DNA of 16,752 nucleotides from Candidatus Fibrimonadales bacterium (GCA_009788135.1 WQSA01000026.1:1-16752); one strand, 5' to 3'; counted from the first letter of the stretch, positions 4,150-11,814 are shown. The notes: generated by a model from the sequence alone, not told the origin. Translations and numbers: made by a program.

Positions 4150-6892
4150 GTTTTGAATGTAGAAATTTTCCGGTCCAAGACTTTTTGCATTTCGCAATTT
4201 GCTCCGGCGTACCCTCCGCTACCAGATAGCCGCCATGCTCCCCTGCTTCTGGTCCCAAGTCTATAATCCAGTCTGCGCATTTGATTACATCAAGGTTGTG
4301 CTCTATCACAATCATTGAATTTCCCTTGTCCACCAGTTTTTGCAAACATTCAAGCAATCGGCGAATGTCTTCAAAATGGAGCCCCGTTGTGGGCTCATCA
4401 AGCAGGTAAAGCGTTTTGTCAGTACCGAGCTTGCGAAGCTCGGTTGAGATTTTCATCCTCTGAGCCTCGCCTCCGCTAAGCGTTGTGCTGGGCTGCCCAA
4501 GCTTTACATAGCCAAGCCCAATTTCCTGCAAAACGGTTAAGGGCTTTGCCATTTTTGGCAAGTTCTCAAAGAATTTCAAAGCTTCGTCTATGCTGAGTTC
4601 CAAAATATCGTATATGTTTTTGCCTTTGTAAAAAATGCCAAGTGTTGCATCGTTAAAGCGTTTGCCTTCGCACTGGTCGCAGGTTATTTGCACATTGGGC
4701 AAAATTTGCATTTCTATTTCTATTACGCCTGCTCCGCAGCATTTTTCGCAGCGACCGCCATGCACATTAAAGCTAAAGCGGCTTTTGTTGAAGCCTTTCG
4801 CTTTGCTTTCGGGCAAACTTGCGAACAAGCTTCTTATGTCATCGTAGATTTTTGTGTAGGTAGCAGGATTTGAGCGAGGCGTTCTGCCTATTGGGCTTTG
4901 GTCTATTTCTATCACTTTGTCAATATGCTCTACGCCTTTTGCGGTTTTGTTTGCCAGTTCTTTTTTCAGGATGTTGTTTACCAATGTGCTTTTTCCGCTG
5001 CCGCTGACTCCTGTTACTACAGTTAATACGCCTAGAGGGAAATTTACAGTCAGGTTTTTTAGATTGTTAGCTTTCGCTTTGGTTATTGTGATTTTTTTGC
5101 AGCCAGAGCGACGTTGGTTGGGAATTTCAATTTTTCGTTTTCCGCTTAAATATGCGCCTGTTATGGATTTTGGATTTTTTTGCAAATCTTTTACGGTGCC
5201 TATTGCTACCAATTCGCCGCCTTCGCTGCCTGCGCCCGGGCCTATGTCCGCCACGCAGTCCGCTCGGCGAATGGTTTCTTCGTCGTGTTCTACTACTATC
5301 AGGCTGTTGCCCTGCGCTATTAGTTTTTCCAAGATGTCCAAAAGTTTTTCGTTGTCTTTTGCGTGGAGGCCTATGCTGGGTTCGTCCAGGACATAGAGAA
5401 CGCCTTGCAAACCTGCGCCCACATGGCCGGCAAGCCTTATACGCTGAGCTTCGCCGCCGCTCAGCGTTGCGGAGCCTCGGTTTAGCGTTAAATACCCCAA
5501 GCCCACTGTTTGCAAAAATTTCAGACGGCCTTTTATTTCCCTGAAAATTTCCCTGCCTATTCTCTTTTCCTTTCCGCTTAAATCCAATTCTTCAAAAAAA
5601 TTCACGGAAGCATCAACGGAAAGAGATGAAATTTCGCTTATTCCCTTTCCATGAAATCTCATCGCCCTGGCCGCTGCGCACACTCGCTCTCCTTTGCACT
5701 CGCTGCACGGCTCAATCAACATATATTTTTGCAATAAACTAATATGCCACTGGTCCCAGAGACCTTGAAGAGTTGGAATTATCAGTTCTAAAATCGCACT
5801 TTGCGCTTTTTCCGACAATTCTTTCCATGGAATTGAAAGATTTTTCGCTATAGCCTTATATTCTGCATATCCAATATCGCTGAATATCAGCCTGCCTTCC
5901 GCTGTGCTTGCCAAGATTGCGCCATCTTCTATCGAAAGCTCCGGGTTTATCAGCTTTGAAGCTTCTATCTGATAGTTCTTTCCTAGCCCTTTACAGGTTG
6001 GGCACTGACCCTGCTTGTCGTTAAAAGAAAAAAGCCTGGGTTCAATTTCAGGCAACGAGACTCCGCACTTTGCGCAAGCCAAATCTGCACTGATCACTGT
6101 GTATTCAGTTGAGAGTTGAGAGTTGAGAGTTGAAAGTTTTGAAAAAACGAATGATACTAGTTTATTTCCGCTAATTTTAAATGCTTGTTCCAAGGCTTCC
6201 ATAAATCGTGTTCTATTTTTAGGATCAATTGAAATTCTATCTATAACTGCATCTATAGAATGCTTCTCATAGCGAGCAAGCTCAGGAATTTTCTTATCAC
6301 TCTCAACTCTCAACTCTCCACTCTCAACTCCCAATTCATACATTTCCCCGTCAATCCTCGCTCTAGCAAAGCCTTTTTCCTTTAATTCCGCAATTTCCCT
6401 GCGATATTCTCCCTTTCGCTCACGGACTATGGGAGCCATTACAACCGCAGACTGCCCCGCTCTTTCCTGAAAAATATTGTCTGCAATTTGCTCCGAGGTT
6501 TGCGCTTTGATCTCTTTGCCGCACTTTGGGCAATGCGCTATGCCAAGCCTTGCGAAAAGAAGTCTGTAGTGATCAAATATTTCAACGACAGTGCCAACCG
6601 TGGAACGGGGATTTCGGTTTATTGTTTTTTGGTCTATGGAAATTGTGGGCGAAATTCCCTTTATGCTTTCCGCATCCGGGCGCTTCATTGTGCCTATAAA
6701 CTGCCGAGCGTAAGCCGAGAGCGATTCTATATAGCGTCTCTGGCCTTCTTGAAAAATTGTGTCAAAAGCGAGGCTGCTCTTTCCGGAACCGCTGACTCCC
6801 GTGATAACAACAAAGGAATCTCTCGGCAAGTTTATATCTATGCTCTTGAGATTGTGTTCTTTGGCTTTGCGAATTTCAATTAAACGGCTCAT
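4133..6892 (-). CDS. uvrA: Excinuclease ABC subunit A
   Basis: UvrA recognises damaged DNA and loads UvrB in nucleotide excision repair. The 919-residue product has two ABC ATPase modules: Walker A near 32-39 and near 628 (both GVSGSGKS), signatures LSGGEAQR near 476 and 805, and Walker B LDEPSIGLH and LDEPTTGLH. CxxC pairs of the zinc modules are present (CPKCG; CAKCG and CPTC; CSEC; CEKC and CDQC), including the DNA-binding C-terminal finger. Heptanucleotide repeats add residues at about 186-198 (VESGELRVES) and 252-262 (LSTLNSQLST), both in or at the edge of the region that in UvrA binds UvrB. The frame stays open. The ATG at 6892 (MSRLIEIRKA) is preferred over an in-frame TTG at 6904. The start overlaps the upstream kinase gene by 17 bases, and no consensus promoter box stands at the usual distance, so translational coupling is likely. 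Confidence 0.95.
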   Translation of the reverse strand: MSRLIEIRKAKEHNLKSIDINLPRDSFVVITGVSGSGKSSLAFDTIFQEGQRRYIESLSAYARQFIGTMKRPDAESIKGISPTISIDQKTINRNPRSTVGTVVEIFDHYRLLFARLGIAHCPKCGKEIKAQTSEQIADNIFQERAGQSAVVMAPIVRERKGEYRREIAELKEKGFARARIDGEMYELGVESGELRVESDKKIPELARYEKHSIDAVIDRISIDPKNRTRFMEALEQAFKISGNKLVSFVFSKLSTLNSQLSTEYTVISADLACAKCGVSLPEIEPRLFSFNDKQGQCPTCKGLGKNYQIEASKLINPELSIEDGAILASTAEGRLIFSDIGYAEYKAIAKNLSIPWKELSEKAQSAILELIIPTLQGLWDQWHISLLQKYMLIEPCSECKGERVCAAARAMRFHGKGISEISSLSVDASVNFFEELDLSGKEKRIGREIFREIKGRLKFLQTVGLGYLTLNRGSATLSGGEAQRIRLAGHVGAGLQGVLYVLDEPSIGLHAKDNEKLLDILEKLIAQGNSLIVVEHDEETIRRADCVADIGPGAGSEGGELVAIGTVKDLQKNPKSITGAYLSGKRKIEIPNQRRSGCKKITITKAKANNLKNLTVNFPLGVLTVVTGVSGSGKSTLVNNILKKELANKTAKGVEHIDKVIEIDQSPIGRTPRSNPATYTKIYDDIRSLFASLPESKAKGFNKSRFSFNVHGGRCEKCCGAGVIEIEMQILPNVQITCDQCEGKRFNDATLGIFYKGKNIYDILELSIDEALKFFENLPKMAKPLTVLQEIGLGYVKLGQPSTTLSGGEAQRMKISTELRKLGTDKTLYLLDEPTTGLHFEDIRRLLECLQKLVDKGNSMIVIEHNLDVIKCADWIIDLGPEAGEHGGYLVAEGTPEQIAKCKKSWTGKFLHSKHAILA
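4150..4165 (-). promoter_or_regulatory. Promoter for lolD, leaderless type, inside the 3' end of uvrA
   Basis: On the minus strand TTTC (4165-4162) and TACATT (4161-4156) are followed by exactly six bases and the ATG at 4149. The element lies within the last codons of uvrA, so lolD can be transcribed independently of the upstream operon. Confidence 0.6.
6108..6138 (-). repeat. Heptanucleotide repeat inside uvrA (proximal to the 3' end)
   Basis: On the plus strand GTTGAGA is repeated three times, then GTTGAAA and GTT. In the uvrA frame (minus strand) this gives LSTLNSQLST, the same peptide phase as the repeat at 21-53. It lies 160 bases from a second tract in the opposite orientation, so the two could pair in single-stranded DNA or RNA. 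Confidence 0.88.
6299..6337 (+). repeat. Heptanucleotide repeat inside uvrA (opposite orientation)
   Basis: Plus-strand units ACTCTCA, ACTCTCA, ACTCTCC, ACTCTCA and ACTCCCA, followed by a partial ATTC, make about 5.5 units with two point differences. In uvrA it is read from the other strand and encodes GVESGELRVES, so the gene carries both coding orientations of the same repeat. Confidence 0.88.
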
Positions 6893-7931
6893 ATTGCAAT
6901 TCAAGTGTTGTTATATATTTTCCGTTTGCAATTTTGCAAGCGTAAGAGTGGCGCTTTGCATAAAGCATGTTAAGCCTTTCCTGCATATTGGCAATGCCTA
7001 TGCCGCTGCCGCTCTTGTCCTGGTAGGTCTTTGGGAAATAAGTATTTGAGCTTTCAAAGATAATTTTCCCGCTTTTTGCCTGTATTTTTATGCTTATGGA
7101 ACTATCTTCCACAGAAGCTCCTATGCCGTGCTTGAAAATGTTTTCCAAAATCGGTACCAGCAAAAGAGGGGCTATGGGAGCATTCGGCTCGCTTAAATCC
7201 GCTTCCAAACTGAAATTAAGCTCCGGGCCGTAGCGAAGTTTCATCAAATCCGCATAATTATTTAAAAACTCCACTTCTTGCTTTATTGTAACGGAACTGG
7301 CTTCCGAGTCGTAAATCACCGAGCGAAGCAGTTTTGAGAGCTGTTGCACGGATTGCTTGGCCAACTCTTTGTTTTCGTCTATAAGAGCCAAGATATTGTT
7401 GAGCGTGTTAAACAGAAAATGCGGCGATATTTGCATTTTTAAAAAGGACAATTTGGAAAGCGTATTTTCAAGTTCCAGTTTTTGCACCTGTTCTCTGAAA
7501 TGAAACCACATTGAAGTTGAACGAACCGCTATAGCAATGCCATTTATGAACAAAAGCCCTGCGAGACCCTTCAAAAGATACCCGAATGGAAGCTTAGACT
7601 CCGGAGGTGGCGGTATAACTCCGGCTGCCACAGCATTGCTCTGCCAGATGTCCATTAAACAATACACTATCAGGAACATGGCCAAATTTAGAACTATATA
7701 AAGAGATATTCGTTTTGCATAAAGATATTTCGGTATTAAATAGATATAATTTGCATAAAAAGCTAATAGCGTTGCGAGAAACGGCAAGGTAGTTTTATAG
7801 CGAACATACCAGGAATTTTGAGTATCGGAAGACATGAAAATCACTGGAGCCAGATAAATAAAAATCCACACCAAAATATGAATTATCGGTGGCGGAACGT
7901 GCCACTTTGGAAATTTACGGGTTTTGTACAT
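6876..7931 (-). CDS. LytS/YehU-type sensor histidine kinase
   Basis: The 351-residue membrane protein has about four hydrophobic segments in the first 150 residues (PIIHILVWIFIYLAPVIF, LPFLATLLAFYANYIYLI, LYIVLNLAMFLIVYCLMD, LLKGLAGLLFINGIAIAV). A short coiled linker and a His_kinase (LytS family) domain follow. The phospho-accepting histidine is His171 in KMQISPHFLFN. The ATP-binding N-box is LVPILENIFKHG and the G-box is GSGIGIANMQERL. Such kinases usually signal to LytTR response regulators, but none is adjacent here, so the partner is elsewhere or absent. The start codon shares one base with the stop of the fliN-like gene (TAATG), and the 3' end overlaps uvrA. Co-expression with a SpoA-domain protein is unusual and may reflect a motility or envelope role, which is inference. 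Confidence 0.85.
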   Translation of the reverse strand: MYKTRKFPKWHVPPPIIHILVWIFIYLAPVIFMSSDTQNSWYVRYKTTLPFLATLLAFYANYIYLIPKYLYAKRISLYIVLNLAMFLIVYCLMDIWQSNAVAAGVIPPPPESKLPFGYLLKGLAGLLFINGIAIAVRSTSMWFHFREQVQKLELENTLSKLSFLKMQISPHFLFNTLNNILALIDENKELAKQSVQQLSKLLRSVIYDSEASSVTIKQEVEFLNNYADLMKLRYGPELNFSLEADLSEPNAPIAPLLLVPILENIFKHGIGASVEDSSISIKIQAKSGKIIFESSNTYFPKTYQDKSGSGIGIANMQERLNMLYAKRHSYACKIANGKYITTLELQYEPFN

Positions 7932-8221
7932 TACAAGCTCTTTAGCCGTTCTTCGGGGTTTAAAAGCGTGACCAGCCTGAATCCCAAATGATTGTTCATA
8001 ACAACTACTTCGCCTTTTGCCATAACTTTGCCATTAATCTGCAAATCAACATTTTCCCCAGCCACCCTGTCCAGCTCTATAACCGAGCCGTGCTGCCAAT
8101 TGAGCAAATCTCTTATAGTAACCTTTGTTGAACCCAGTTCCATAACCATGGGAAAACGCAAATCCTGCAGTTGTTCCATGTCCAGCTGTTTGCGATTGCT
8201 TTTTACGTAGTCTTTTGGCAT
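7931..8221 (-). CDS. FliN/SpoA-domain protein (flagellar switch or secretion C-ring type)
   Basis: The 96-residue product is almost entirely a SpoA (surface presentation of antigens) domain: FPMVMELGSTKVTIRDLLNW, HGSVIELDRVAGENVDLQIN and GEVVVMNNHLGFRLVTLL match the core of FliN. In flagella FliN forms the lower part of the C-ring with FliM and FliG, and related proteins serve type III secretion. Here it is short, lacks a long N-terminal extension and is followed by a histidine kinase rather than fliP or fliM. No other core flagellar gene is visible in the window. It may belong to a dispersed flagellar set or to a non-flagellar complex. It is divergent from a fapA-like gene, another family often tied to flagella. 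Confidence 0.8.
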   Translation of the reverse strand: MPKDYVKSNRKQLDMEQLQDLRFPMVMELGSTKVTIRDLLNWQHGSVIELDRVAGENVDLQINGKVMAKGEVVVMNNHLGFRLVTLLNPEERLKSL

Positions 8222-8239
8222 AGGAGTAATATAGAAAAA
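8222..8239 (-). promoter_or_regulatory. Promoter for the fliN-like/kinase operon, leaderless type
   Basis: On the minus strand TTTTTC (8239-8234) and TATATT (8233-8228) are followed by six bases (ACTCCT) and the ATG. Its box lies 17 bp from the fapA box, so each occupies the position where the other promoter's -35 would be. Confidence 0.65.
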
Positions 8240-8243
8240 GTTA

Positions 8244-8262
8244 TTTTTTCTATATTATCCTT
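8244..8262 (+). promoter_or_regulatory. Promoter for the fapA-like gene, leaderless type
   Basis: TTTTTTC (8244-8250) precedes TATATT at 8251-8256, followed by six bases to the ATG at 8263. There is no Shine-Dalgarno sequence. It is a near mirror image of the promoter for the fliN-like gene. Confidence 0.65.
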
Positions 8263-9882
8263 ATGGCAATTTTAGACAATACGAACATACAGGAAAGTTT
8301 CAAATGGCTTTTGTGGAGAATAGATTCCACTGGCACTTATTTAACCGTTGTGCCAAATCTCGTTCCGCAAAAATGGGACATTAATGAAATAAAAAAGACT
8401 CTGCTCAAAGGCGAAATCGTCAATTTTGACATTGCCAAAATTGAAAAAACGATTAAAAACGCATCCGGGCAAGAAGAATTGATTGGACCCCCGTTTGAAG
8501 AATTTGAAGATGGCAAGCGCCGATATCTGAGCTTGCAGGTTACCCCAATACAAGCTCGCTTTGCAATGGATACCGCCATATTGCAAACGGATTACCGCGT
8601 AACAGCCGCAGATATATCCTTTCTTTTGGAAGAAAAAGCCGTTATTTACGGAATAGATCATGAAACAATAGAAGAAATCCTGTCAAAAGGCATTTACGGC
8701 TCGGAATTTACAATAGCAAACGCAACGCCGCCTATAGCCGGCAAAGACGCTGTTATAGAAGAGGTACTTCCAATAGATCCGGATGTAAAACCATTTTTGG
8801 ATGAATACGGCACGGCAGACTATAAAACATGGGACAACATTAGGCAAATAAAAGAAGGCGAAGTAATATGCACCCGCATTCCTCCAACGCCTGGCATCCC
8901 TGGCACTAGCGTGTTCGGACACCCTCTATCGCCAACTCCCGGAGAAGATTTCGCTTTGCCAGGAGGAGCAAATACCAAACCCATAGATGACGAAACCAAA
9001 CTTGTAGCCTCCATTAATGGCTTTCTTTACAGAGACGGCCGCAACATTTGCGTTGGCGGCGTTTACATAATAAAAGGCGATGTGGATTTCAAAACCGGAA
9101 ACATCGAATATTTTGGAGACGTTCTTGTTAGAGGAAACGTAACTGCAGGTTTCTCCGTTGTAGCAGACGGCAATGTTTCCATTGAAGGTTATATTGAAGC
9201 CGCGCATATAGAATCAAAAACTGGCAATGTATTTTTGAAAGGCTCCGTTTTTGGGCAAAACAAAGCTGTGGTAATAGCGGAAAAAAACATAAACGCAGAT
9301 AACGTGCAAGACTGCACGCTCAAAGCCGGGCAAACAATTGCGGTAAAAGGGCAAATTCGCAACTGCAAAGTTGAGACGAAAAATTTGGAAATGCCAATGG
9401 GCGGGCAAATCATAAGCAGTTCAGTGGGTTTCAGCGGACACTTAAAATGCGGGAGCATAGGCGGAAAAGCCGAAGCCATAAACGAGTTCACGCTTATAGA
9501 GAGCGACCGCCAATTGTTCAAGGAAGAGCTTCAAGGCATAAATGATCTTTTGCAGAAACTGAACCAAGCCATAGAGCTTCTGCTAGCCAAGATAGGCACA
9601 ATAAAACCCTCGGATACAAGCCCTGAAATGGTAAATCAAAGAAAACTCTTGGGTTCCAAGCTTGATGCTTGCAACCATAGCAAAGAACAATTGATGGAAA
9701 AGCGAAAAAAACTTGTTAAGCTGCTGGAGATTATGCCAGACAAAGACGCTTTAATAACAGCGTATATGCTTATGCCAACACTCAAAGTATCAATATATGG
9801 CTCAACCAAAGAATTCAAGCAAGAACTTTCGCATTTGAAAATAGGCTGGAAAAGCGGTGGAATCAAAATGGAATCCAATTAG
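8263..9882 (+). CDS. FapA-family (DUF342) protein
   Basis: The 539-residue protein has the architecture of the DUF342/FapA family. An N-terminal region (about 1-200) includes a helical DYRVTAADISFLLEEKAVIYGI segment. The family hinge PPTPGIPGTSVFGHPLSPTPGEDF lies near 208-230. A right-handed beta-helix from about 260 to 410 is visible as repeating short strands with glycine turns (DFKTGNIEYFGDVLVRGNV, GNVSIEGYIEAAHI, GNVFLKGSVFGQ). A C-terminal coiled coil spans about 420-500. FapA has been linked to flagellar assembly in Vibrio, but the family is wide and many members are uncharacterised. No signal peptide is seen, so it is presumably cytoplasmic. The next gene has its own promoter directly after the stop. 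Confidence 0.85.
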   Translation: MAILDNTNIQESFKWLLWRIDSTGTYLTVVPNLVPQKWDINEIKKTLLKGEIVNFDIAKIEKTIKNASGQEELIGPPFEEFEDGKRRYLSLQVTPIQARFAMDTAILQTDYRVTAADISFLLEEKAVIYGIDHETIEEILSKGIYGSEFTIANATPPIAGKDAVIEEVLPIDPDVKPFLDEYGTADYKTWDNIRQIKEGEVICTRIPPTPGIPGTSVFGHPLSPTPGEDFALPGGANTKPIDDETKLVASINGFLYRDGRNICVGGVYIIKGDVDFKTGNIEYFGDVLVRGNVTAGFSVVADGNVSIEGYIEAAHIESKTGNVFLKGSVFGQNKAVVIAEKNINADNVQDCTLKAGQTIAVKGQIRNCKVETKNLEMPMGGQIISSSVGFSGHLKCGSIGGKAEAINEFTLIESDRQLFKEELQGINDLLQKLNQAIELLLAKIGTIKPSDTSPEMVNQRKLLGSKLDACNHSKEQLMEKRKKLVKLLEIMPDKDALITAYMLMPTLKVSIYGSTKEFKQELSHLKIGWKSGGIKMESN

Positions 9883-9884
9883 AA

Positions 9885-9907
9885 TTTACTATATTATCCT
9901 ATTGGAG
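9885..9907 (+). promoter_or_regulatory. Promoter and Shine-Dalgarno site for the double-STAS gene
   Basis: TTTAC (9885-9889) precedes TATATT at 9890-9895. Transcription is expected at about 9902, giving a leader of some 13 bases. GGAG at 9904-9907 stands seven bases before the ATG at 9915. This is one of the units with a true leader and ribosome-binding site. Confidence 0.6.
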
Positions 9908-9914
9908 ATTGAAT

Positions 9915-10559
9915 ATGGCAGAATGCACAATAAAAGATATAGGCGGTTATTTCCAAGTAATTGATTTTAACTTGGAAGAAGATGGCTTTCACGAGATTTA
10001 TCAAAAAGTAGAAGATGCTCTGCGTGCAAAAAGGCAGGATTTGCTTTTATCGCTTGCCTCCGTGGGCGTGCTTTACAGTTCGCATCTTGCGATGCTTGTT
10101 AGAATACATCAATTGATGCATAAAAACAACCTGCGTTTTGCTATTTCGGATATTTCTTCGGAAATAAAAAATCTGTTGCAGATAACACAGTTGGATAGCA
10201 TTTTTTCGACTTACGAAACTGCAGAAGATTTTAAAAACAGCTTAAAACCAGACGGGGAAGCACAGCAGGCGCAAGCAATTTTTGAATGGCAAATCACGGA
10301 AACAAAGGACGATGCAGCATGTGTCGCATGCAAAGGAAGCATGTTTGCCGGAGAACAACTTGGCCAATTGCAAGAAAGCGTCAAGGATTATTTCAGCATA
10401 ATTTTTGATTTTTCTAGCTTGCAATCAATGGATTCCGCATCCATCGCATTTTTAGACAAATTTGCTGACAATCATGCAGTTTCCGTTTCGGGAGCGAATG
10501 AGGAGCTCATTGAGCAATTCCGTCAAAGGCTCATTTACGGAAAAATGAAACTCCTGTAA
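9915..10559 (+). CDS. Protein with two STAS-like domains
   Basis: The 214-residue protein seems to hold two STAS folds, the fold of anti-sigma-factor antagonists such as SpoIIAA. The first (about 1-105) has the core strand/turn LLLSLASVGVLYSSHLAML with a Ser-Ser pair (55-56) at the place where antagonists are phosphorylated. It is followed by NNLRFAISDISSEIKNLLQITQLDSIF, a typical STAS second half. A linker rich in Gln and Ala leads to a second, more divergent copy (about 125-213) with IIFDFSSLQSMDSASIAFL. No switch kinase or phosphatase gene is adjacent. The ATG at 9915 is preferred to an in-frame TTG at 9909 because of the GGAG upstream. It lies six bases before the pseudo-LytM gene, so the two share a transcript. 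Confidence 0.75.
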   Translation: MAECTIKDIGGYFQVIDFNLEEDGFHEIYQKVEDALRAKRQDLLLSLASVGVLYSSHLAMLVRIHQLMHKNNLRFAISDISSEIKNLLQITQLDSIFSTYETAEDFKNSLKPDGEAQQAQAIFEWQITETKDDAACVACKGSMFAGEQLGQLQESVKDYFSIIFDFSSLQSMDSASIAFLDKFADNHAVSVSGANEELIEQFRQRLIYGKMKLL

Positions 10560-10565
10560 AGTGCA

Positions 10566-11351
10566 ATGCCTAGCCTGAGAGCTTTGCTCGTTACGCTTTT
10601 CTTAGCCAGCTTGGCTGTGCTTGCTATTATTCTTTTTATGAATAAATCTAAACCGGAGCAGGATGCTCAAAGCTATGCCGAGCAGCATCCGGAGTGCAAC
10701 GAGATTAAGATACACTCAAAAAAAGATGCTCTGATGGAATGCTATTTTCATTTCGCATCCGTTCAGGACCTTTGGGGAGAGGATACTATTTACATTCCAA
10801 TGGCAAGGTTTATAGGCGAAAGATATCCAGATGCATTTCCGCTCAGAGTTAGGCATGAATTTTCTTGGCCCAGCCAAATAACGGAGTCAATAAGAATTGC
10901 CGGCCAAAACATAAGCGTAATCAGATACGAAAATCCAATTTGGCGAGATGAGAACACTGGCTGCAAATTTCCAGGCCACTGCCCCGTTATGCCGTTAAAA
11001 GGCTCAGCTATACCTCAGAAATTCGTCAAGGAAGACCGCCAAGCAGAGCGAATTTTCAGGAACAGATTCAGCGCAATAGGCGAAGCTCCGGTCAATGCGA
11101 TTCTGCCGGGAAAAATTTTGAAGGTTGAGCAGGATTCTCTTTTTTCAGTAACGATTTACCATGGAGAAAATTTATATTCAAAGATCAGCGGGCTCAGCAT
11201 TTTAAGCGAAGATACTCAGGCAGGTTACATGGTTTCCACGGACAATGCGATTGGTTTTTTGCCGCCTAAAGACACCGCTTTTATTTTCGTGGAAATCACT
11301 CGCAATGGGAAATATGAGTTGTGGGAGAAGTTTTATGCGGAGAGCAGGTAA
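10566..11351 (+). CDS. Membrane-anchored protein with a degenerate LytM (M23-like) domain
   Basis: The 261-residue product begins with one hydrophobic segment (about 5-25, LVTLFLASLAVLAIILFM), then a polar region probably outside the inner membrane. It has four cysteines (44, 59, 123, 129) that could form disulfides. Residues about 171-258 resemble the beta core of LytM/M23 peptidases: APVNAILPGKILKVE, VTIYHGENLYSKISGL, TDNAIGF and FIFVEITRNGKYELW. The zinc ligands are missing. The HxH motif is replaced by Phe239 and Phe241, and the His of the YxHL turn is lost (SGL). Catalytically dead LytM proteins such as EnvC and NlpD activate amidases, so a regulatory wall role is possible, but this is inference from a weak match. 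The 3' end overlaps ispF on the other strand by 56 bases. Confidence 0.6.
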   Translation: MPSLRALLVTLFLASLAVLAIILFMNKSKPEQDAQSYAEQHPECNEIKIHSKKDALMECYFHFASVQDLWGEDTIYIPMARFIGERYPDAFPLRVRHEFSWPSQITESIRIAGQNISVIRYENPIWRDENTGCKFPGHCPVMPLKGSAIPQKFVKEDRQAERIFRNRFSAIGEAPVNAILPGKILKVEQDSLFSVTIYHGENLYSKISGLSILSEDTQAGYMVSTDNAIGFLPPKDTAFIFVEITRNGKYELWEKFYAESR

Positions 11352-11814
11352 TCAGAGCCACAGCTTGAGCGGCTATCCCTTCTTCCCTGCCTGTGAAACC
11401 CAGTTTTTCCGTGGTTGTAGCTTTGATGCCTATTCTCGATTCTTCTATTTCAAGTGTTTTTGAAAGAGCGGTTTTCATTTTTGCGCGGTGTGAATTTATC
11501 TTTGGTTTTTCTGCCATAACAATGCTATCGATGTTTTCTATTTCATAGCCGAGCTTTGATATTTCTTCTTTAACATTTTTCAAAAGTATTTGGCTATCTA
11601 TGTTTTTGAATTTCTGGTCTGTATCCGGAAAGTAAGTACCTATGTCCCCAAGCCCTGCCGCTCCAAGCAAAGCGTCGCATATTGCATGGGTTAGCACGTC
11701 TGCATCGCTATGCCCCAAAAGTCCTTTTGAATGCTCAATTTCCACGCCGCCTATAATGCATTTTCGCCCTTCTGCGAGGCGGTGGACATCAAAGCCTATT
11801 CCAATTCTGAACAT
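11296..11814 (-). CDS. ispF: 2-C-methyl-D-erythritol 2,4-cyclodiphosphate synthase
   Basis: IspF cyclises 4-diphosphocytidyl-2-C-methyl-D-erythritol 2-phosphate, releasing CMP, in the MEP isoprenoid pathway. The product of 172 residues has metal ligands Asp9 and His11 (GFDVHRL) and His43 (VLTHAICDALLGA), His35 in GLLGHSDAD, DIGTYFPDTD, MAEKPKI, and the CMP-site block KATTTEKLGFTGREEG. Family members usually end soon after AAQAVALI; here about 17 extra residues (TCSPHKTSPTTHISHCE) follow. They are encoded entirely antisense to the last codons of the convergent pseudo-LytM gene. The frame is open to 11871, but the ATG at 11814 is chosen from homology (MFRIGIGFDVH) and a TACATT box six bases upstream. 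Confidence 0.94.
   Translation of the reverse strand: MFRIGIGFDVHRLAEGRKCIIGGVEIEHSKGLLGHSDADVLTHAICDALLGAAGLGDIGTYFPDTDQKFKNIDSQILLKNVKEEISKLGYEIENIDSIVMAEKPKINSHRAKMKTALSKTLEIEESRIGIKATTTEKLGFTGREEGIAAQAVALITCSPHKTSPTTHISHCE

Noticed and set aside
4150..4197. Longer lolD start at 4197
   Set aside because: The extra 16 residues do not resemble the LolD N-terminus, and the TACATT box predicts a start at 4149.
4635..5544. Long plus-strand open frames opposite uvrA (for example 4917-5396)
   Set aside because: They are antisense shadows of a strongly conserved gene, with no recognisable domains and no promoter box.
6893..6904. TTG at 6904 as the uvrA start
   Set aside because: The ATG at 6892 begins the conserved UvrA N-terminus, and there is no ribosome-binding site favouring the TTG.
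6893..6920. TATATA near 6912-6917 as a uvrA promoter
   Set aside because: It lacks the TTT(A)C prefix and the six-base distance, and it lies in coding sequence of the kinase. Coupling to the upstream gene is the simpler explanation.
9902..9914. Leaderless TTG start at 9902 for a small ORF before the double-STAS gene
   Set aside because: TTG is a poor leaderless start, the frame differs from the gene, and GGAG correctly positions the ATG at 9915.
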